A stretch of 64,000 bases of DNA from Bacillota bacterium (GCA_023391835.1 JAEWAE010000036.1:62001-126000), one strand, 5' to 3'. Counted from the stretch's first letter, positions 52,754 through 63,368 are shown. A program made the numbers and translations. The notes: a model not told the origin generated them from the sequence alone.

Positions 52754-53649
52754 AGCGCAACGCCCTCCCTGAGCACCGCAAGGCCCCGATCCTGCAGTAG
52801 CACCGGCTGGTAGGAAAGCTTTGCCCGGCGCAGCCCTTCGTCACCCAGATCTTCCTCGCGGTTTACATATTCGAATTTTTGGCAGCTATGGGTCACAAAC
52901 TCGTTGTTGATCACCGGATAGGCCCCGTCGACGTTGCCGAAGGCTTTTTCAAAATGGACGACAAACGTGTCATGGCAAAGCGGTTCCCCGATGGTGTAGG
53001 CCACCACCCGTTCGCCCATGCGCAGCATCCCACCGGAAAAGCCAAGCTCCTCGTAATGGTCGAATGTTTCCTGAATGGCGGCGTACTCAAATTTCAGGCT
53101 CTTATCGCCGGCCTCTTCGTTCTGGCGGAACCATTCCTCGTTCATGGCACGGCATTCCGGTAGGTTCTGCGGCGTGATGGCCTCATAGGACCAATCGCCC
53201 ATCTCTTTAAAATGGGTGATGTGCGTGCGTTTGGAATGATATTTCCGTCCTGCCAGGTCGCTCAGGTCGGATGTGCGGTAAATATAATCAGCCTCGCTGC
53301 GGTTGGATGTCCACTCAAACGCGCCCGGAAAAATCTTTTCCAACTCGTGTGCCATATCTTTGGAAACCGCTGCCAACCGGAGCCGGCTGCCGCACTCCGC
53401 CGCGTCCGCAGACAGCGCCCGCACAGCCGTGGGAATATCCCCGCCCGCGGGATAAAGATACGCGGGCCGGCCTCCCAGCAGGAATCGCACCAGCAGACTG
53501 CCGCCCGCGAAGGCGACGGCCGGTTTAAACCGGCGCCGCCAGATAAAGATATTGCCGAAGCAGTAATCGTTGCCGCGGTAAGCCCCCGCATGGAACACGG
53601 CGTCCGCTTTCGGTTTGTCGGCAAGCGTCGGTTCTTGGAAATCGATCAT
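52750..53649 (-). CDS. DUF2156 / phosphatidylglycerol lysyltransferase-like protein
   Basis: A 299-residue soluble protein resembling the catalytic C-terminal half of lysyl-phosphatidylglycerol synthases, without their membrane part. Motifs: RGNDYCFGNIFIWRRRF (about 25-41), KYHSKRTHITHFKE (about 139-152), SLKFEYAAIQETFDHYEELG and VINNEFVTHSCQKFEYVNRE with the ending EDLGDEGLRRAKLSYQP. Probably an aminoacyl or acyl transferase; the acceptor is unknown. The ATG at 53649 has AGGAGG upstream. It overlaps the GNAT gene by four bases. Confidence 0.85.
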   Translation of the reverse strand: MIDFQEPTLADKPKADAVFHAGAYRGNDYCFGNIFIWRRRFKPAVAFAGGSLLVRFLLGGRPAYLYPAGGDIPTAVRALSADAAECGSRLRLAAVSKDMAHELEKIFPGAFEWTSNRSEADYIYRTSDLSDLAGRKYHSKRTHITHFKEMGDWSYEAITPQNLPECRAMNEEWFRQNEEAGDKSLKFEYAAIQETFDHYEELGFSGGMLRMGERVVAYTIGEPLCHDTFVVHFEKAFGNVDGAYPVINNEFVTHSCQKFEYVNREEDLGDEGLRRAKLSYQPVLLQDRGLAVLREGVAL

Positions 53650-53700
53650 GATGCTGAAAAGCCTCCTAAAAATCAGGGGCACGGCGGCCCGCTGTGCCGG

Positions 53701-54294
53701 TCAGGGATGCGCCGTCCGGCGCAGGATCTCTTCCCGTATTTCCCGCACACATTGTTCCAGATCCCCGTTGGCAAAAGAGCGCTCGATGCCGCACGCCGCG
53801 AGCCTGTCGGGGCTGAAATCTTCTTCGTCCGCCAGATACCGGCGGCACATTTCTGCGTAATCCGGCCGGCCGCTCCGACGTTCCCGGCGCATGGCACGCG
53901 TGAGGCGCTCGCCGTCTTCCACTTCAATGTATATGGGTACCACCGCCTCGCCGAAGGCACGGCGGAGATTGTGGATTTCCTCCGGCGTTGCAATCAGCAG
54001 GTAGTTTCCCGTCTTCAAATCGATCTGGCCGTCATCGACCGTGCAGTAGCACCAGACGCCGTGCACCGTGTGATAGCGGCGCAGCTCGATAACTTTTCCC
54101 TGTTTTTCCAGATCGCGTAACGTCTGCTCACTGATAAAGTGATACTCCCGCCCCTCGGTTTCACCGCCGCGCTTGGGGCGGGTCGTATAGGGCACCACGC
54201 CCCGCAAGCCAAGTGACGGGTCATAAATCAGCCGACGGAATACGGTATCTTTCCCCACGCCGCTCTTGCCGGCCAAACAAAATATCTTTCCCAT
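53701..54294 (-). CDS. Guanylate-kinase-like P-loop protein
   Basis: A 197-residue protein with a guanylate-kinase-type fold: P-loop AGKSGVGKDTVFRRLI (residues 8-23), the GMP-binding block PYTTRPKRGGETEGREYHFI (about 35-54) and an HGVWCYCTVDDGQ segment. The canonical gmk P-loop is GPSGVGKGT, so GKSGVGKDT marks a distinct branch common in Clostridia. Whether it phosphorylates GMP or another substrate is unknown. It precedes the DUF2156 gene on the same strand. Confidence 0.82.
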   Translation of the reverse strand: MGKIFCLAGKSGVGKDTVFRRLIYDPSLGLRGVVPYTTRPKRGGETEGREYHFISEQTLRDLEKQGKVIELRRYHTVHGVWCYCTVDDGQIDLKTGNYLLIATPEEIHNLRRAFGEAVVPIYIEVEDGERLTRAMRRERRSGRPDYAEMCRRYLADEEDFSPDRLAACGIERSFANGDLEQCVREIREEILRRTAHP

Positions 54295-54408
54295 TCAGTT
54301 CGCCCCGGAAGCGAAAAGAGTGCACGGCACGGCCATCGTGTTCTTCCCCGACTGCGGGATAGGTGCAAGTCGCGTCACTTTCATGTTGAAAACCCGCTTT
54401 CGCTGGTA

Positions 54409-55182
54409 TTATGGGTTCGGTCCGGGCCTGTCCGCCTTCTGGTCGGGCTTGTCCGCTTTCGGGCCGTGCAGACGGGCCGCACAGGCCCGCAACACATAGC
54501 GCGGCAGCGCAAGCATCCGAATCAACCGCCATGGCTGCCGGATCAGGCGGTAAAACCATTCCAGATGGTGGTCGATAAAAAACTGCGGCGCCCTCTGCGC
54601 CCGACCCGAAAGAATATCCAGCGAGCCGCCGAGGCCCATCATCACACCCACGTCGAGATTCGGGCGGTTTTGATACATCCAGAGTTCCTGCCGCGGGGAG
54701 CCCAGCGCCACAAAAAGCACGTCGGGCCTGGCCCGGTTGACTTCCGCCAACACCTCGGTGTCTTCCTGAAAATAGCCGTGATGGGTGCCGGCGATACGGA
54801 TGCCGGGGTATTGCCGGCGGATATTTTCCGCCGCTGCGTCGGCCACGCCGGGCTGCGCGCCCAGCAGATACAGGCTCATGCCCCGCTTGCATATCAGCGG
54901 CAGCATGGTCACGGCCATGTCGAAGCCGCCCACCCGGCCGCTGAGCGGGTCGCCCAGTATCCGGGAGGCAATCACCACGCCGATGCCGTCCGGCACGGCC
55001 ATATCGGCGTGGCGGACGGCTTCCCGCAACGCGGGATTTTTCCCGCACTGTTCCGAAATTTCAGGGTTGGGGGTCACCACATAACGGGCCCGGTGCCCTT
55101 CCGCCATGGCAAGCACCGCCTGTGCCGCCTCGGGTATGGTGGTATCGGTATATCGAATTCCCAGTATTTCTTTCTGCGACAT
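54409..55182 (-). CDS. WecG/TagA/CpsF family glycosyltransferase
   Basis: A 257-residue enzyme of glycosyltransferase family 26, transferring ManNAc or ManNAcA-type residues to lipid-linked GlcNAc in wall polymer synthesis. It shows YVVTPNPEISEQCG, VPDGIGVVIASRILG, LYLLGAQPGVADAAAENI, DVLFVALGSPRQELWMYQNR and GVGGSLDILSG-like GLGGSLDILSGRAQRAPQF. The last 20 residues are Pro/Asp/Lys rich. No other teichoic-acid genes are adjacent, so the polymer is not identified. Confidence 0.9.
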   Translation of the reverse strand: MSQKEILGIRYTDTTIPEAAQAVLAMAEGHRARYVVTPNPEISEQCGKNPALREAVRHADMAVPDGIGVVIASRILGDPLSGRVGGFDMAVTMLPLICKRGMSLYLLGAQPGVADAAAENIRRQYPGIRIAGTHHGYFQEDTEVLAEVNRARPDVLFVALGSPRQELWMYQNRPNLDVGVMMGLGGSLDILSGRAQRAPQFFIDHHLEWFYRLIRQPWRLIRMLALPRYVLRACAARLHGPKADKPDQKADRPGPNP

Positions 55183-55282
55183 CTGATTCCTCGATTTGAG
55201 CCCGCGGCTGCGCGGGCATCGTTTCGCATATTCTGGCCAAAGCCCTATAAATTATACCAAGTAGCCCGACGGATTTCAAGCG

Positions 55283-56509
<1,227 letters not shown>

Positions 56510-56700
56510 CGGATATCACCTTCCGGATTTACTTGCCGCCATCCCTGTGGGATGCCGCCGGCCGGAATGTCACGGTCTGACCGCATCCCGCGTGCCTTCA
56601 CATAAGGCGACATGGCGTATACCACAATCTATGCCGCCGAAAAGGCCGGCATGATAGCGGACATCCACCGCGGCCGATAAAACCGCCGCAAACGGCAAGC

Positions 56701-56738
56701 GGGGCGTGGCAAACGCTTTCATGTGTTTGCCGCGCCCC
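56701..56738. terminator. Hairpin behind the trp operon
   Basis: Arms 56701-56714 and 56725-56738 pair over 14 bp with one T-G pair and a ten-base loop. It lies about 45 bases beyond the trpA stop. No T-run follows on the minus strand. Confidence 0.55.
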
Positions 56739-56781
56739 GTAAAGGACGCTATGATCCGGCTCCCGGCCGATCCGGGCCTTT

Positions 56782-57579
56782 TCACTCATCGAGGGCGGCC
56801 CCCAGCGAAGCGGTGAAATCGCTTGCCGACCGCAGGGCTTCCTCAGACGTGGCGGCCGCATCCACCCGCCGCACGATGGCGCTGCCGACGATCAGGCCAT
56901 CGGCATATTTTTTGAGAGCGCGCACCTGCTCCGGGCCGGAAATGCCGAAGCCCAGCGCCGTGGGCACATGGACGGCGGCATTGATATGAGCGAAGAAATC
57001 CTCAAAATCGGTGGAAAACTGACTGCGCACACCCGTGACGCCCAGCGATGACACGCAGTAAAGAAAGCCCTCCGCGTCCCCGGCAATGCGGGCGATGCGG
57101 TCGTGAGAGGTGGGGGCCACCAGCGAAATTGCCTTGACACCATATTGCCGGGCAGTGCCGGCGATCTCGTCCTTTTCCTCATAAGGCAGGTCGGGTACGA
57201 TGACGCCGTCCACTCCCCCGGCGGCACAGTTTCGGAAAAACCGTTCCGTGCCGTATTTGAAAATGCAGTTGATATACATCATAAACACGAGCGGCATCTG
57301 TGTCTGCCGCCGCAGGCGGCCCACCATGGCGAAAATGTCGTCGGTGCGCAGCCCTTTTGACAGGGCGCGGATATTGGCCCCCTGGATCACCGGGCCCTCA
57401 GCCACCGGGTCAGAAAACGGCACGCCCAGCTCGATGAGGTCGGCTCCCGCCTTTTCCATGGCGGGCACCAGCTTTTCCGTGGTGCCGATATCAGGATCGC
57501 CTGAAGTGATAAACGTGATCAGCGCTTTTTTTCCCTGCGCCTTGCGCGCGGCAAACATCTGTGCAATCCGGTCAGTCAT
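56782..57579 (-). CDS. trpA: Tryptophan synthase alpha chain
   Basis: A 265-residue TIM-barrel subunit cleaving indole-3-glycerol phosphate. Catalytic Glu50 lies in LIELGVPFSDPVAEGP; the second catalytic acid position, Asp in many enzymes (ADGP), is Glu61 here (AEGP), a variant also seen in Firmicutes. LVAPTSHDRI, YCVSSLGVTGVR and GFGISGPEQVRAL bind phosphate. The start overlaps the trpB end by eight bases. Last gene of the operon. Confidence 0.96.
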   Translation of the reverse strand: MTDRIAQMFAARKAQGKKALITFITSGDPDIGTTEKLVPAMEKAGADLIELGVPFSDPVAEGPVIQGANIRALSKGLRTDDIFAMVGRLRRQTQMPLVFMMYINCIFKYGTERFFRNCAAGGVDGVIVPDLPYEEKDEIAGTARQYGVKAISLVAPTSHDRIARIAGDAEGFLYCVSSLGVTGVRSQFSTDFEDFFAHINAAVHVPTALGFGISGPEQVRALKKYADGLIVGSAIVRRVDAAATSEEALRSASDFTASLGAALDE

Positions 57580-58759
57580 GGATATTCACCCCCAGATACC
57601 GGGCGATGGCCGCCACGTCCTTGTCGCCCCGTCCGGAAATATTGATGACCATAATTTTATCCTTAGGCATCGTCGGCGCGAGCTTGCGCGCATACGCCAC
57701 GGCATGGGCGCTCTCGATGGCCGGGATAATGCCCTCCACACGCGAAAGATAGCGGAAGGCATCCACCGCCTCGTCGTCGGTCGCGTAAGCATACTGCGCC
57801 CGGCCGGTGTCGTGCAGCCAGGCGTGCTCCGGCCCAATGCCGGGATAATCCAGCCCGGCCGAAATAGAATAGACCGGTGCGATCTGGCCGTCCTCATCCT
57901 GCAAAAAATAAGATTTCATGCCGTGAAAGACCCCGAGACTGCCGCGGTTGACCGTGGCGGCGGTGCGGGGCGTGTCGACGCCTTTGCCGGCCGCCTCCAC
58001 GCCGATCAGACGCACCGAAGATTCCCCGATAAAATCATAGAAAAGCCCCATGGCGTTGCTGCCACCGCCCACACAGGCCACCAGCACATCCGGCAGCCGG
58101 CCGATATGTTCCCTGAGCTGCGCTCGCACTTCCCGACCGATAATGCTCTGGAAATCCCGCACGATCATGGGATAAGGATGCGGCCCCATGACCGAGCCCA
58201 TGACGTAAAACGTGTCGGAGACCCGGCCGGTCCATTCCCGAAGCGCCTCGTTGACGGCATCCTTGAGGGTCTTGGTACCCGAGTCCACCGGATGGACCTT
58301 CGCACCGAGCAGCTCCATGCGGAACACATTGAGCGCCTGGCGGTCGGTGTCTTCCCGCCCCATGAATATCTCGCAGTCGAGCCCCATCAGGGCCGCCACA
58401 GTGGCCGTGGCCACGCCGTGCTGACCCGCGCCGGTCTCGGCGATGACCCGGCGCTTGCCCATCTTTTTGGCCATGAGCACCTGCCCGAGCACATTGTTGA
58501 TTTTGTGGGAACCGGTGTGGTTGAGATCCTCCCGTTTGAGATAAATCTGCGCGCCGCCCAAATCCTCTGTCATCTTTTGCGCATAATAGAGCCGCGACGG
58601 GCGCCCTGCGTAATCGCGGTATAGATCCGACAGCTCTTTTTGAAAAGCGGGGTCGCTTTTGTAAAAATCGTAGGCCTTTTCCAGCTCGATCAGGGCGTTC
58701 ATCAGCGTTTCCGGCACATACTGCCCGCCGTGAATGCCATACCGGCCTTTTTTACCCAT
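57572..58759 (-). CDS. trpB: Tryptophan synthase beta chain
   Basis: A 395-residue PLP enzyme joining indole and serine. PLP Lys86 lies in LNHTGSHKINNVLGQ, and GETGAGQHGVATATVAALMG, PYPMIVRDFQ and the GGGSNAMGLFYDF phosphate loop are present. ATG at 58759 has AGGAGTGG upstream; the long open frame further upstream reads through trpF in another frame and is not protein. It overlaps trpA by eight bases. Confidence 0.97.
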   Translation of the reverse strand: MGKKGRYGIHGGQYVPETLMNALIELEKAYDFYKSDPAFQKELSDLYRDYAGRPSRLYYAQKMTEDLGGAQIYLKREDLNHTGSHKINNVLGQVLMAKKMGKRRVIAETGAGQHGVATATVAALMGLDCEIFMGREDTDRQALNVFRMELLGAKVHPVDSGTKTLKDAVNEALREWTGRVSDTFYVMGSVMGPHPYPMIVRDFQSIIGREVRAQLREHIGRLPDVLVACVGGGSNAMGLFYDFIGESSVRLIGVEAAGKGVDTPRTAATVNRGSLGVFHGMKSYFLQDEDGQIAPVYSISAGLDYPGIGPEHAWLHDTGRAQYAYATDDEAVDAFRYLSRVEGIIPAIESAHAVAYARKLAPTMPKDKIMVINISGRGDKDVAAIARYLGVNIHD

Positions 58760-58844
58760 GAAAACCACTCCTTTGCCGATTTGTTTCCTATTGATACAGT
58801 TAATACGGCCAATGCCGCGTGGGCTCCCCGCTGTGCGGCGGAGC

Positions 58845-59483
58845 TTACAGCCCGGCCCCGGCGGCAGCCGCCCGGGCGGCCGCGATAAAGGCCGCCATTT
58901 TGCCGCCGTCCTTGACGCCATCCGTTTCCACACCGCTGCTAACATCGACTCCAAGCGGGCGGACGGTGCGCACCGCCCGGGCAACGTTTTGAGCATCCAG
59001 CCCGCCGGCCAAAAAGCAGGTCCGCCGGGTCCGTGCTCCGGCCAGCAGCCCCCAGTCGAAACTGTGCCCGCTGCCGCCGGCCACGCACGGCGAAAACGCG
59101 TCGAGCAGTACCATATTGCACGGCACCCGCCACGCCGCGGCCAGATCCGCCGCCCCACGCACCCGCACAGCTTTCCATACCCGGCAGCCGACCGGGAGAA
59201 GCGGGCGAAGCGACGCGATGTAACCGGCGTCCTCCGCCCCATGGAGCTGCACGGCCCCCAGCCGGCAGACGCGGGCCGCTTCCGCGACGGCCTGCGGCAG
59301 CGCATCGACGAATACCCCCACAGCCGTGACCGATACGTCAAGACGCGCGGCCAGCTCCGCCGCCAGCGGCACCGTGACCTGCCGGCGGCCCGGCGCAAAC
59401 ACAAACCCGGCGTATTCCGGCCGAAGCCGGTTGACCCACTCAATATCCTGTGCACGGCGCAGACCGCAGATTTTAATCTTCAT
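58845..59483 (-). CDS. trpF: Phosphoribosylanthranilate isomerase
   Basis: A 212-residue TIM-barrel isomerase. It opens KIKICGLRRAQDIEWVNRLR (catalytic Cys), has YAGFVFAPGRRQVT, GAVQLHGAEDAGYI and the closing DVSSGVETDGVKDGGKMAAF. The start overlaps the trpC end by eleven bases, consistent with coupled translation. Confidence 0.95.
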   Translation of the reverse strand: MKIKICGLRRAQDIEWVNRLRPEYAGFVFAPGRRQVTVPLAAELAARLDVSVTAVGVFVDALPQAVAEAARVCRLGAVQLHGAEDAGYIASLRPLLPVGCRVWKAVRVRGAADLAAAWRVPCNMVLLDAFSPCVAGGSGHSFDWGLLAGARTRRTCFLAGGLDAQNVARAVRTVRPLGVDVSSGVETDGVKDGGKMAAFIAAARAAAAGAGL

Positions 59484-60267
59484 CGGCCGCCTCCCGTAAT
59501 TCTTTCAGCCGTGCGCCGGGGGAAGGCGCACGCATGAGGATTTCGCCCATCAGCACGGCATTGGCGCCGGCCGCATGCAGGCGGCGCATATCCGCTGCAT
59601 CCGATACGCCGCTCTCGGCTACGAAAACCACATCCCGCGGCACCATCGGGCGCAAACGCTCGGCGCGGGTGAAATCCACGGAAAAATCCCGCAGGTCACG
59701 ATTGTTGACGCCAACCATCCGGGCACCGGCCCCCAGCGCCTTCTGCAGCTGATCGGGTGTATGGGCCTCCACCAAGCACTGCATGCCCAGCTCCCGGGCC
59801 GTCTCTATCAGACGGGCCAGCGTTTTCGCATCGAGAACGGAGGCAATCAGCAGAATGGCGTCGGCGCCCAGAAGACGGGATTCATATACCTGCCAGACAT
59901 TGATTATAAAATCCTTACGCAGCAGCGGCAGCTTCACCGCCTGCCGCACCGCCTTCAGATAGTCCCCGCTGCCCCGGAAATACGTCTCTTCCGTCAACAC
60001 GGAAAGGCAGGCGGCGCCGGCCGCCTCGTATTCCCTGGCGATTGCCACGGGGTCGAAGTCCTGCCGGATCAGCCCCTTGGACGGTGAGGCACGTTTGATT
60101 TCCGCAATCACCGACAGCCCGCCTCCGCGCAGAGCCCCGGCAAAATCCGCCGTGGGGTGGCTGCGGGCGTGTGCCCCGGCCCGGGCAGCAAGTATCTGGG
60201 CCGGGCATTTCTTCTGCAAAGCGGCCACCTGACGGGCGCGGTTTTCCAGTATCGTATCGAGTATCAT
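59473..60267 (-). CDS. trpC: Indole-3-glycerol-phosphate synthase
   Basis: A 264-residue TIM-barrel enzyme. Visible: VIAEIKRASPSKGLIRQDFD, LSVLTEETYFRGSGDYLKAV, LPLLRKDFIIN (catalytic Lys), LVEAHTPDQL, VGVNNRDLRDFSVDF and VAESGVSDAADMRRL. ATG at 60267 has GAAGGATG nine bases upstream; the ATG at 60276 sits almost on that site and is less likely. It follows trpD in the operon. Confidence 0.96.
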   Translation of the reverse strand: MILDTILENRARQVAALQKKCPAQILAARAGAHARSHPTADFAGALRGGGLSVIAEIKRASPSKGLIRQDFDPVAIAREYEAAGAACLSVLTEETYFRGSGDYLKAVRQAVKLPLLRKDFIINVWQVYESRLLGADAILLIASVLDAKTLARLIETARELGMQCLVEAHTPDQLQKALGAGARMVGVNNRDLRDFSVDFTRAERLRPMVPRDVVFVAESGVSDAADMRRLHAAGANAVLMGEILMRAPSPGARLKELREAADED

Positions 60268-60306
60268 GGCGGCCATCCTTCTTTCCCTTGCGGCTGTTTC
60301 AGCACG

Positions 60307-61317
60307 TCAGCACGAGTGGGTCGCGGCAATCCACTCATCCAACTTGGCAGCCGCCCGGCCGGAGTCGATAGTCTGCTCCGCCAGCCGTGCGCACACCTGT
60401 AAGGAATCCGCTTTGCCGGCTATGTAAAGAGCCGCGGCGGTGTTGATGACCACGGTGTCGCGCTTGGGGCCCCGCTGACCGGCCAGAATCTGCCGCGCGA
60501 TTGCGGCGTTCTCGACCGCTCCCCCGCCCGTCAGATCTTCCATCCGGCAGGAATGGACGCCAAAGTCTTCCGGGGTAAGAGTATAACTGCGCAGCTCGCC
60601 GTCATTCACCTCGCAGACCTCCGTCCGACCGCAGGGGGAAATTTCGTCCAGCCCCGGTTCCCCATGCACGGCCATGGCGCGGTGCACACCGAGGCTGACC
60701 AGCACCCGGGCCATGGGCTCGCACAGGGCCGCGTCGTAGACTCCCAACAGTTGCAGGCGGGCACCGGCCGGGTTGGCCAGCGGGCCGAGAATATTAAAAA
60801 TGGTGCGTACGCCCAACTCCCGCCGGGGCCCGGCGGCATATTTCATGGATTTATGAAAAACCTGTGCGAACATGAAGCAGATGCCGGTGCGTTCAAACAC
60901 GCGCTGCACCTGCGCGGGGCTCAGCGAAATGTCGATACCCAGCGCCTCCAACACATCCGCCGCGCCGCATTTGCTGGAAACCGACCGATTGCCGTGCTTG
61001 GCGACCAGTACGCCGGCCGCGGCGGCCACGATGGCGCTGACCGTGGAAATGTTGAAGCTGAAAGCCCGGTCGCCGCCGGTGCCCACGATTTCCAGCACGT
61101 CGCCGGCCGTACGCACTTTTTCGCCCTTTTCACGCATGATGCGGGCGCTGGCGGCGATCTCCTCGGGCGTCTCCCCCTTCATGCGCAGGGCGGTCAGATA
61201 GGCGCCGATCTGGGCGCCGGTAGCTTCCCCGCTCATAATCTCATCCATGGCACGGGCGGCTTCCTCGTCGGTGAGGGAACGACCGTCCACCGCTTTCTGA
61301 ATGGCCTGCTGAATCAT
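60307..61317 (-). CDS. trpD: Anthranilate phosphoribosyltransferase
   Basis: A 336-residue enzyme joining anthranilate and PRPP. The PRPP loop GTGGDRAFSFNISTVSAIVA (about 78-97), KHGNRSVSSKCGAADVLEAL and GPRRELGVRTIFNILGPLAN are complete. ATG at 61317 has AGGAAGGGG upstream. It is downstream of the damaged trpE-trpG gene; the operon continues trpC-trpF-trpB-trpA. Confidence 0.96.
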   Translation of the reverse strand: MIQQAIQKAVDGRSLTDEEAARAMDEIMSGEATGAQIGAYLTALRMKGETPEEIAASARIMREKGEKVRTAGDVLEIVGTGGDRAFSFNISTVSAIVAAAAGVLVAKHGNRSVSSKCGAADVLEALGIDISLSPAQVQRVFERTGICFMFAQVFHKSMKYAAGPRRELGVRTIFNILGPLANPAGARLQLLGVYDAALCEPMARVLVSLGVHRAMAVHGEPGLDEISPCGRTEVCEVNDGELRSYTLTPEDFGVHSCRMEDLTGGGAVENAAIARQILAGQRGPKRDTVVINTAAALYIAGKADSLQVCARLAEQTIDSGRAAAKLDEWIAATHSC

Positions 61318-61380
61318 CTGAAACCCCTTCCTTTCTGTCTGGTGCCGGCAATGCGGCACGAAGTGGATACGTGAACTCTG

Positions 61381-63006
61381 TCATGTGCCGCCCACTGATT
61401 TGAGACGTCCGGCCGGCAGGCGGAGAAAATTTCGAAGGATTTCCGCACCGCGCTCGGTGCGAAACGATTCGGGGTGGAACGGCAGCCCATATACGGCGGT
61501 TCCCGGTGAACCAGCGCCATGATGTCCCCTTCGGCATCCTCCGCGGTCACCCGCAGACAACTCGGCAGTGTACGGCGCTCGACCACCAGCGAATGACAGC
61601 GCATGGCCTCGATTTCCGGTGGCAAACCGGCAAAAAGCGGGCAGCCGGTATTCAGTCGGATACGGCTGGTCTTGCCGTGCATCAGCCGAGGCGCATGCGC
61701 CACCCGGCCGCCGAAGATATCCATACTGCCGCCAAAGCCGATGTAGCCCACAGCACCGCCGTATACGCCCCGCCGGGCGGATTCCAGCTCGTCGATGATT
61801 TCCCATGGCCCTCACCTTGGGCACACCCGACAGCGTCCCCGCCGGGAGGAGGCTGCACAGCGCGTCACAGGCGTCGTATTCCGGGCGAATACGGGATGTG
61901 ACCAGCGTGGTCAGATGCATGATCTGGGAATACCGTGCCACCTGCACGCTGCCAAAACGACTGATGCGGCCCAGATCCACCAGCATGTTGTGCTCGGCCA
62001 ACTCTTTTTCGTCATTTTTGAGTTCCCGCTCCAGCGCCGCGTCCTCCACGGGAGTGCACCCCCGCGGCCGGGAACCGGCGATGGGGCTTGTTTCCAGCGT
62101 GCCATTTTCGAGCCGAATGAGCGTTTCGGGCGAAGCGCCGGCGATTTCGATACCGCCCATACGCAGATAATACATATAGGGTGACGGGTTGCGCACCCGC
62201 AGTGCCCGGTACACATCCAGCAGATCCGTGTGCATTTCCGCCGTGAGACGGCGGGAAAGCACCACCTGAAAAATGTCGCCGTCGCGGATATACTGCTTAG
62301 CTTTGCGCACAATAGACATGAATTCCGCCGCGTCCGGTCGTGTGCGCCATTCCGGCGGCGAAATCTGTCGATGCGGCGGCACGTCGTCGGGGAGGCTTTC
62401 CATCCGGATACGATTGGAAATTTGGAATATTTCCTCCCGGGCCTGCCGGTAATGCGCCTCTATGTCGCCGTCCGTGGGGATGGAGACGATCACCGTCATC
62501 GTCTGTCGGACGGTATCGTAGGCGATCAGCCGGTCGACCACCAGCAATCGCATGTCGGGGTACCCGGCGTCATCCGGCGGGCATGCGGACAGCCGCTCGG
62601 CATACCGCACCATGTCGTAGCCAAAATACCCGATGGCTCCGCCGGCAAACCGCGGCAGATAGTCGAAAACCGGCGCTTTCATTCCCCGCAGCAGACGGCG
62701 GAGCACGGCGAGCGGGTCTTTGCGAAACACCTGCTCATCTCCTTCCCGGTTGGTGACGGTGGTGCAGCCGTCGCGGACGTTGATCACCAGTGCCGGATCG
62801 TACCCCACGAAGGAATAGCGGCCCCATTTTTCGCCGCCGTCCATACTCTCAAGAATAAAGCAGTCATGGCTTTTCTGCCGGAGCTTTTTGAGCAGGCACA
62901 CCGGCGTTTCCAAATCACCGGCAATTTCCATAGAGATGGGGATGCGTCGGTAACTCCGGCTCAAATTCCGGACAGTTTCAAGCGACGGTCTGATGGATTC
63001 GGTCAT
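61381..63006 (-). pseudogene. trpE: Broken anthranilate synthase: trpE-trpG chimera with two frameshifts
   Basis: The start at 63006 follows AAAGGAG. The first 400 codons are a normal TrpE (anthranilate synthase I): FLESMDGGEKWGRYSFVG-like opening, GGAIGYFGYDMVRYAE, QVVLSRRLTAEM, GASPETLIRLENGTLETSPI and LPAGTLSGVPKVRAM. Right after RAM an extra G (near 61802-61804) shifts the frame; the shifted frame continues EIIDELESARRGVYGGAVGY, GFGGSMD, then jumps into mid-TrpG (FGGRVAHAPRLMHGKTS). Near 61495 a one-base loss shifts back, giving YGLPFHPESFRTERGAEILRNFL, the TrpG end. Missing: the TrpE C-terminus and the TrpG N-terminus with its catalytic Cys. The 541-codon frame stays open throughout, but about 100 residues are out of frame. 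Non-functional as written, or an assembly error. Confidence 0.88.
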
Positions 63007-63071
63007 GCTAAGACTCCTTTCCGACACGGTGCGAAAAGGCGGCGGCACCCCGTTTTTTGAAAAAAGGGTGC

Positions 63072-63332
63072 AAAAAAGCCCGCCCCTGATTCACAAGGGC
63101 GGGCATAAATCCCGTGGTACCACCTTGATTCGTGATTGCTCACGCGCTTTCGCAGAGTGCCAACACACTCCTCGCCTATAACGCTGGCGCAGCGTCGGAT
63201 ACTACTCGGTCAAAACCTTTCGCACCGCCCTCTGGGGCCCATTATACCCGCTCGTCCCATGCCAGCATCCCATCGCCGCCGGCTCTCTGAAATGGTGTAT
63301 TCGGGTTTTACTTCCCCATCTGCAGTTTAAAT
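63072..63332 (-). promoter_or_regulatory. T-box leader, tRNA-Trp specific, before trpE
   Basis: On the minus strand the leader has the T-box consensus GGTGGTACCACGGG (63111-63124), a terminator stem (63078-63085 with 63097-63104) with T6, the stem I AGAGAG element (63281-63289), and a specifier loop between CGGGT and CCCC reading ATAATGG: the codon UGG (63239-63241) fits tRNA-Trp. Uncharged tRNA-Trp would stabilise the antiterminator and switch on trpE-D-C-F-B-A. Confidence 0.88.
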
Positions 63333-63339
63333 TGCAATT

Positions 63340-63368
63340 ATCGTATCACACCGGTGCTCTTGTGTCAA
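63340..63368 (-). promoter_or_regulatory. Promoter of the trp operon
   Basis: On the minus strand TTGACA (63363-63368), 17 bases, TACGAT (63340-63345). Transcription would begin near 63333, just before the T-box. Divergent to the tRNA-Ser genes. Confidence 0.8.

Noticed and set aside
58760..59455. A 230-residue N-terminal extension of trpB
   Set aside because: The extra frame is trpF read out of frame (Arg/Trp/Pro-rich); trpB has a good start and ribosome site at 58759.
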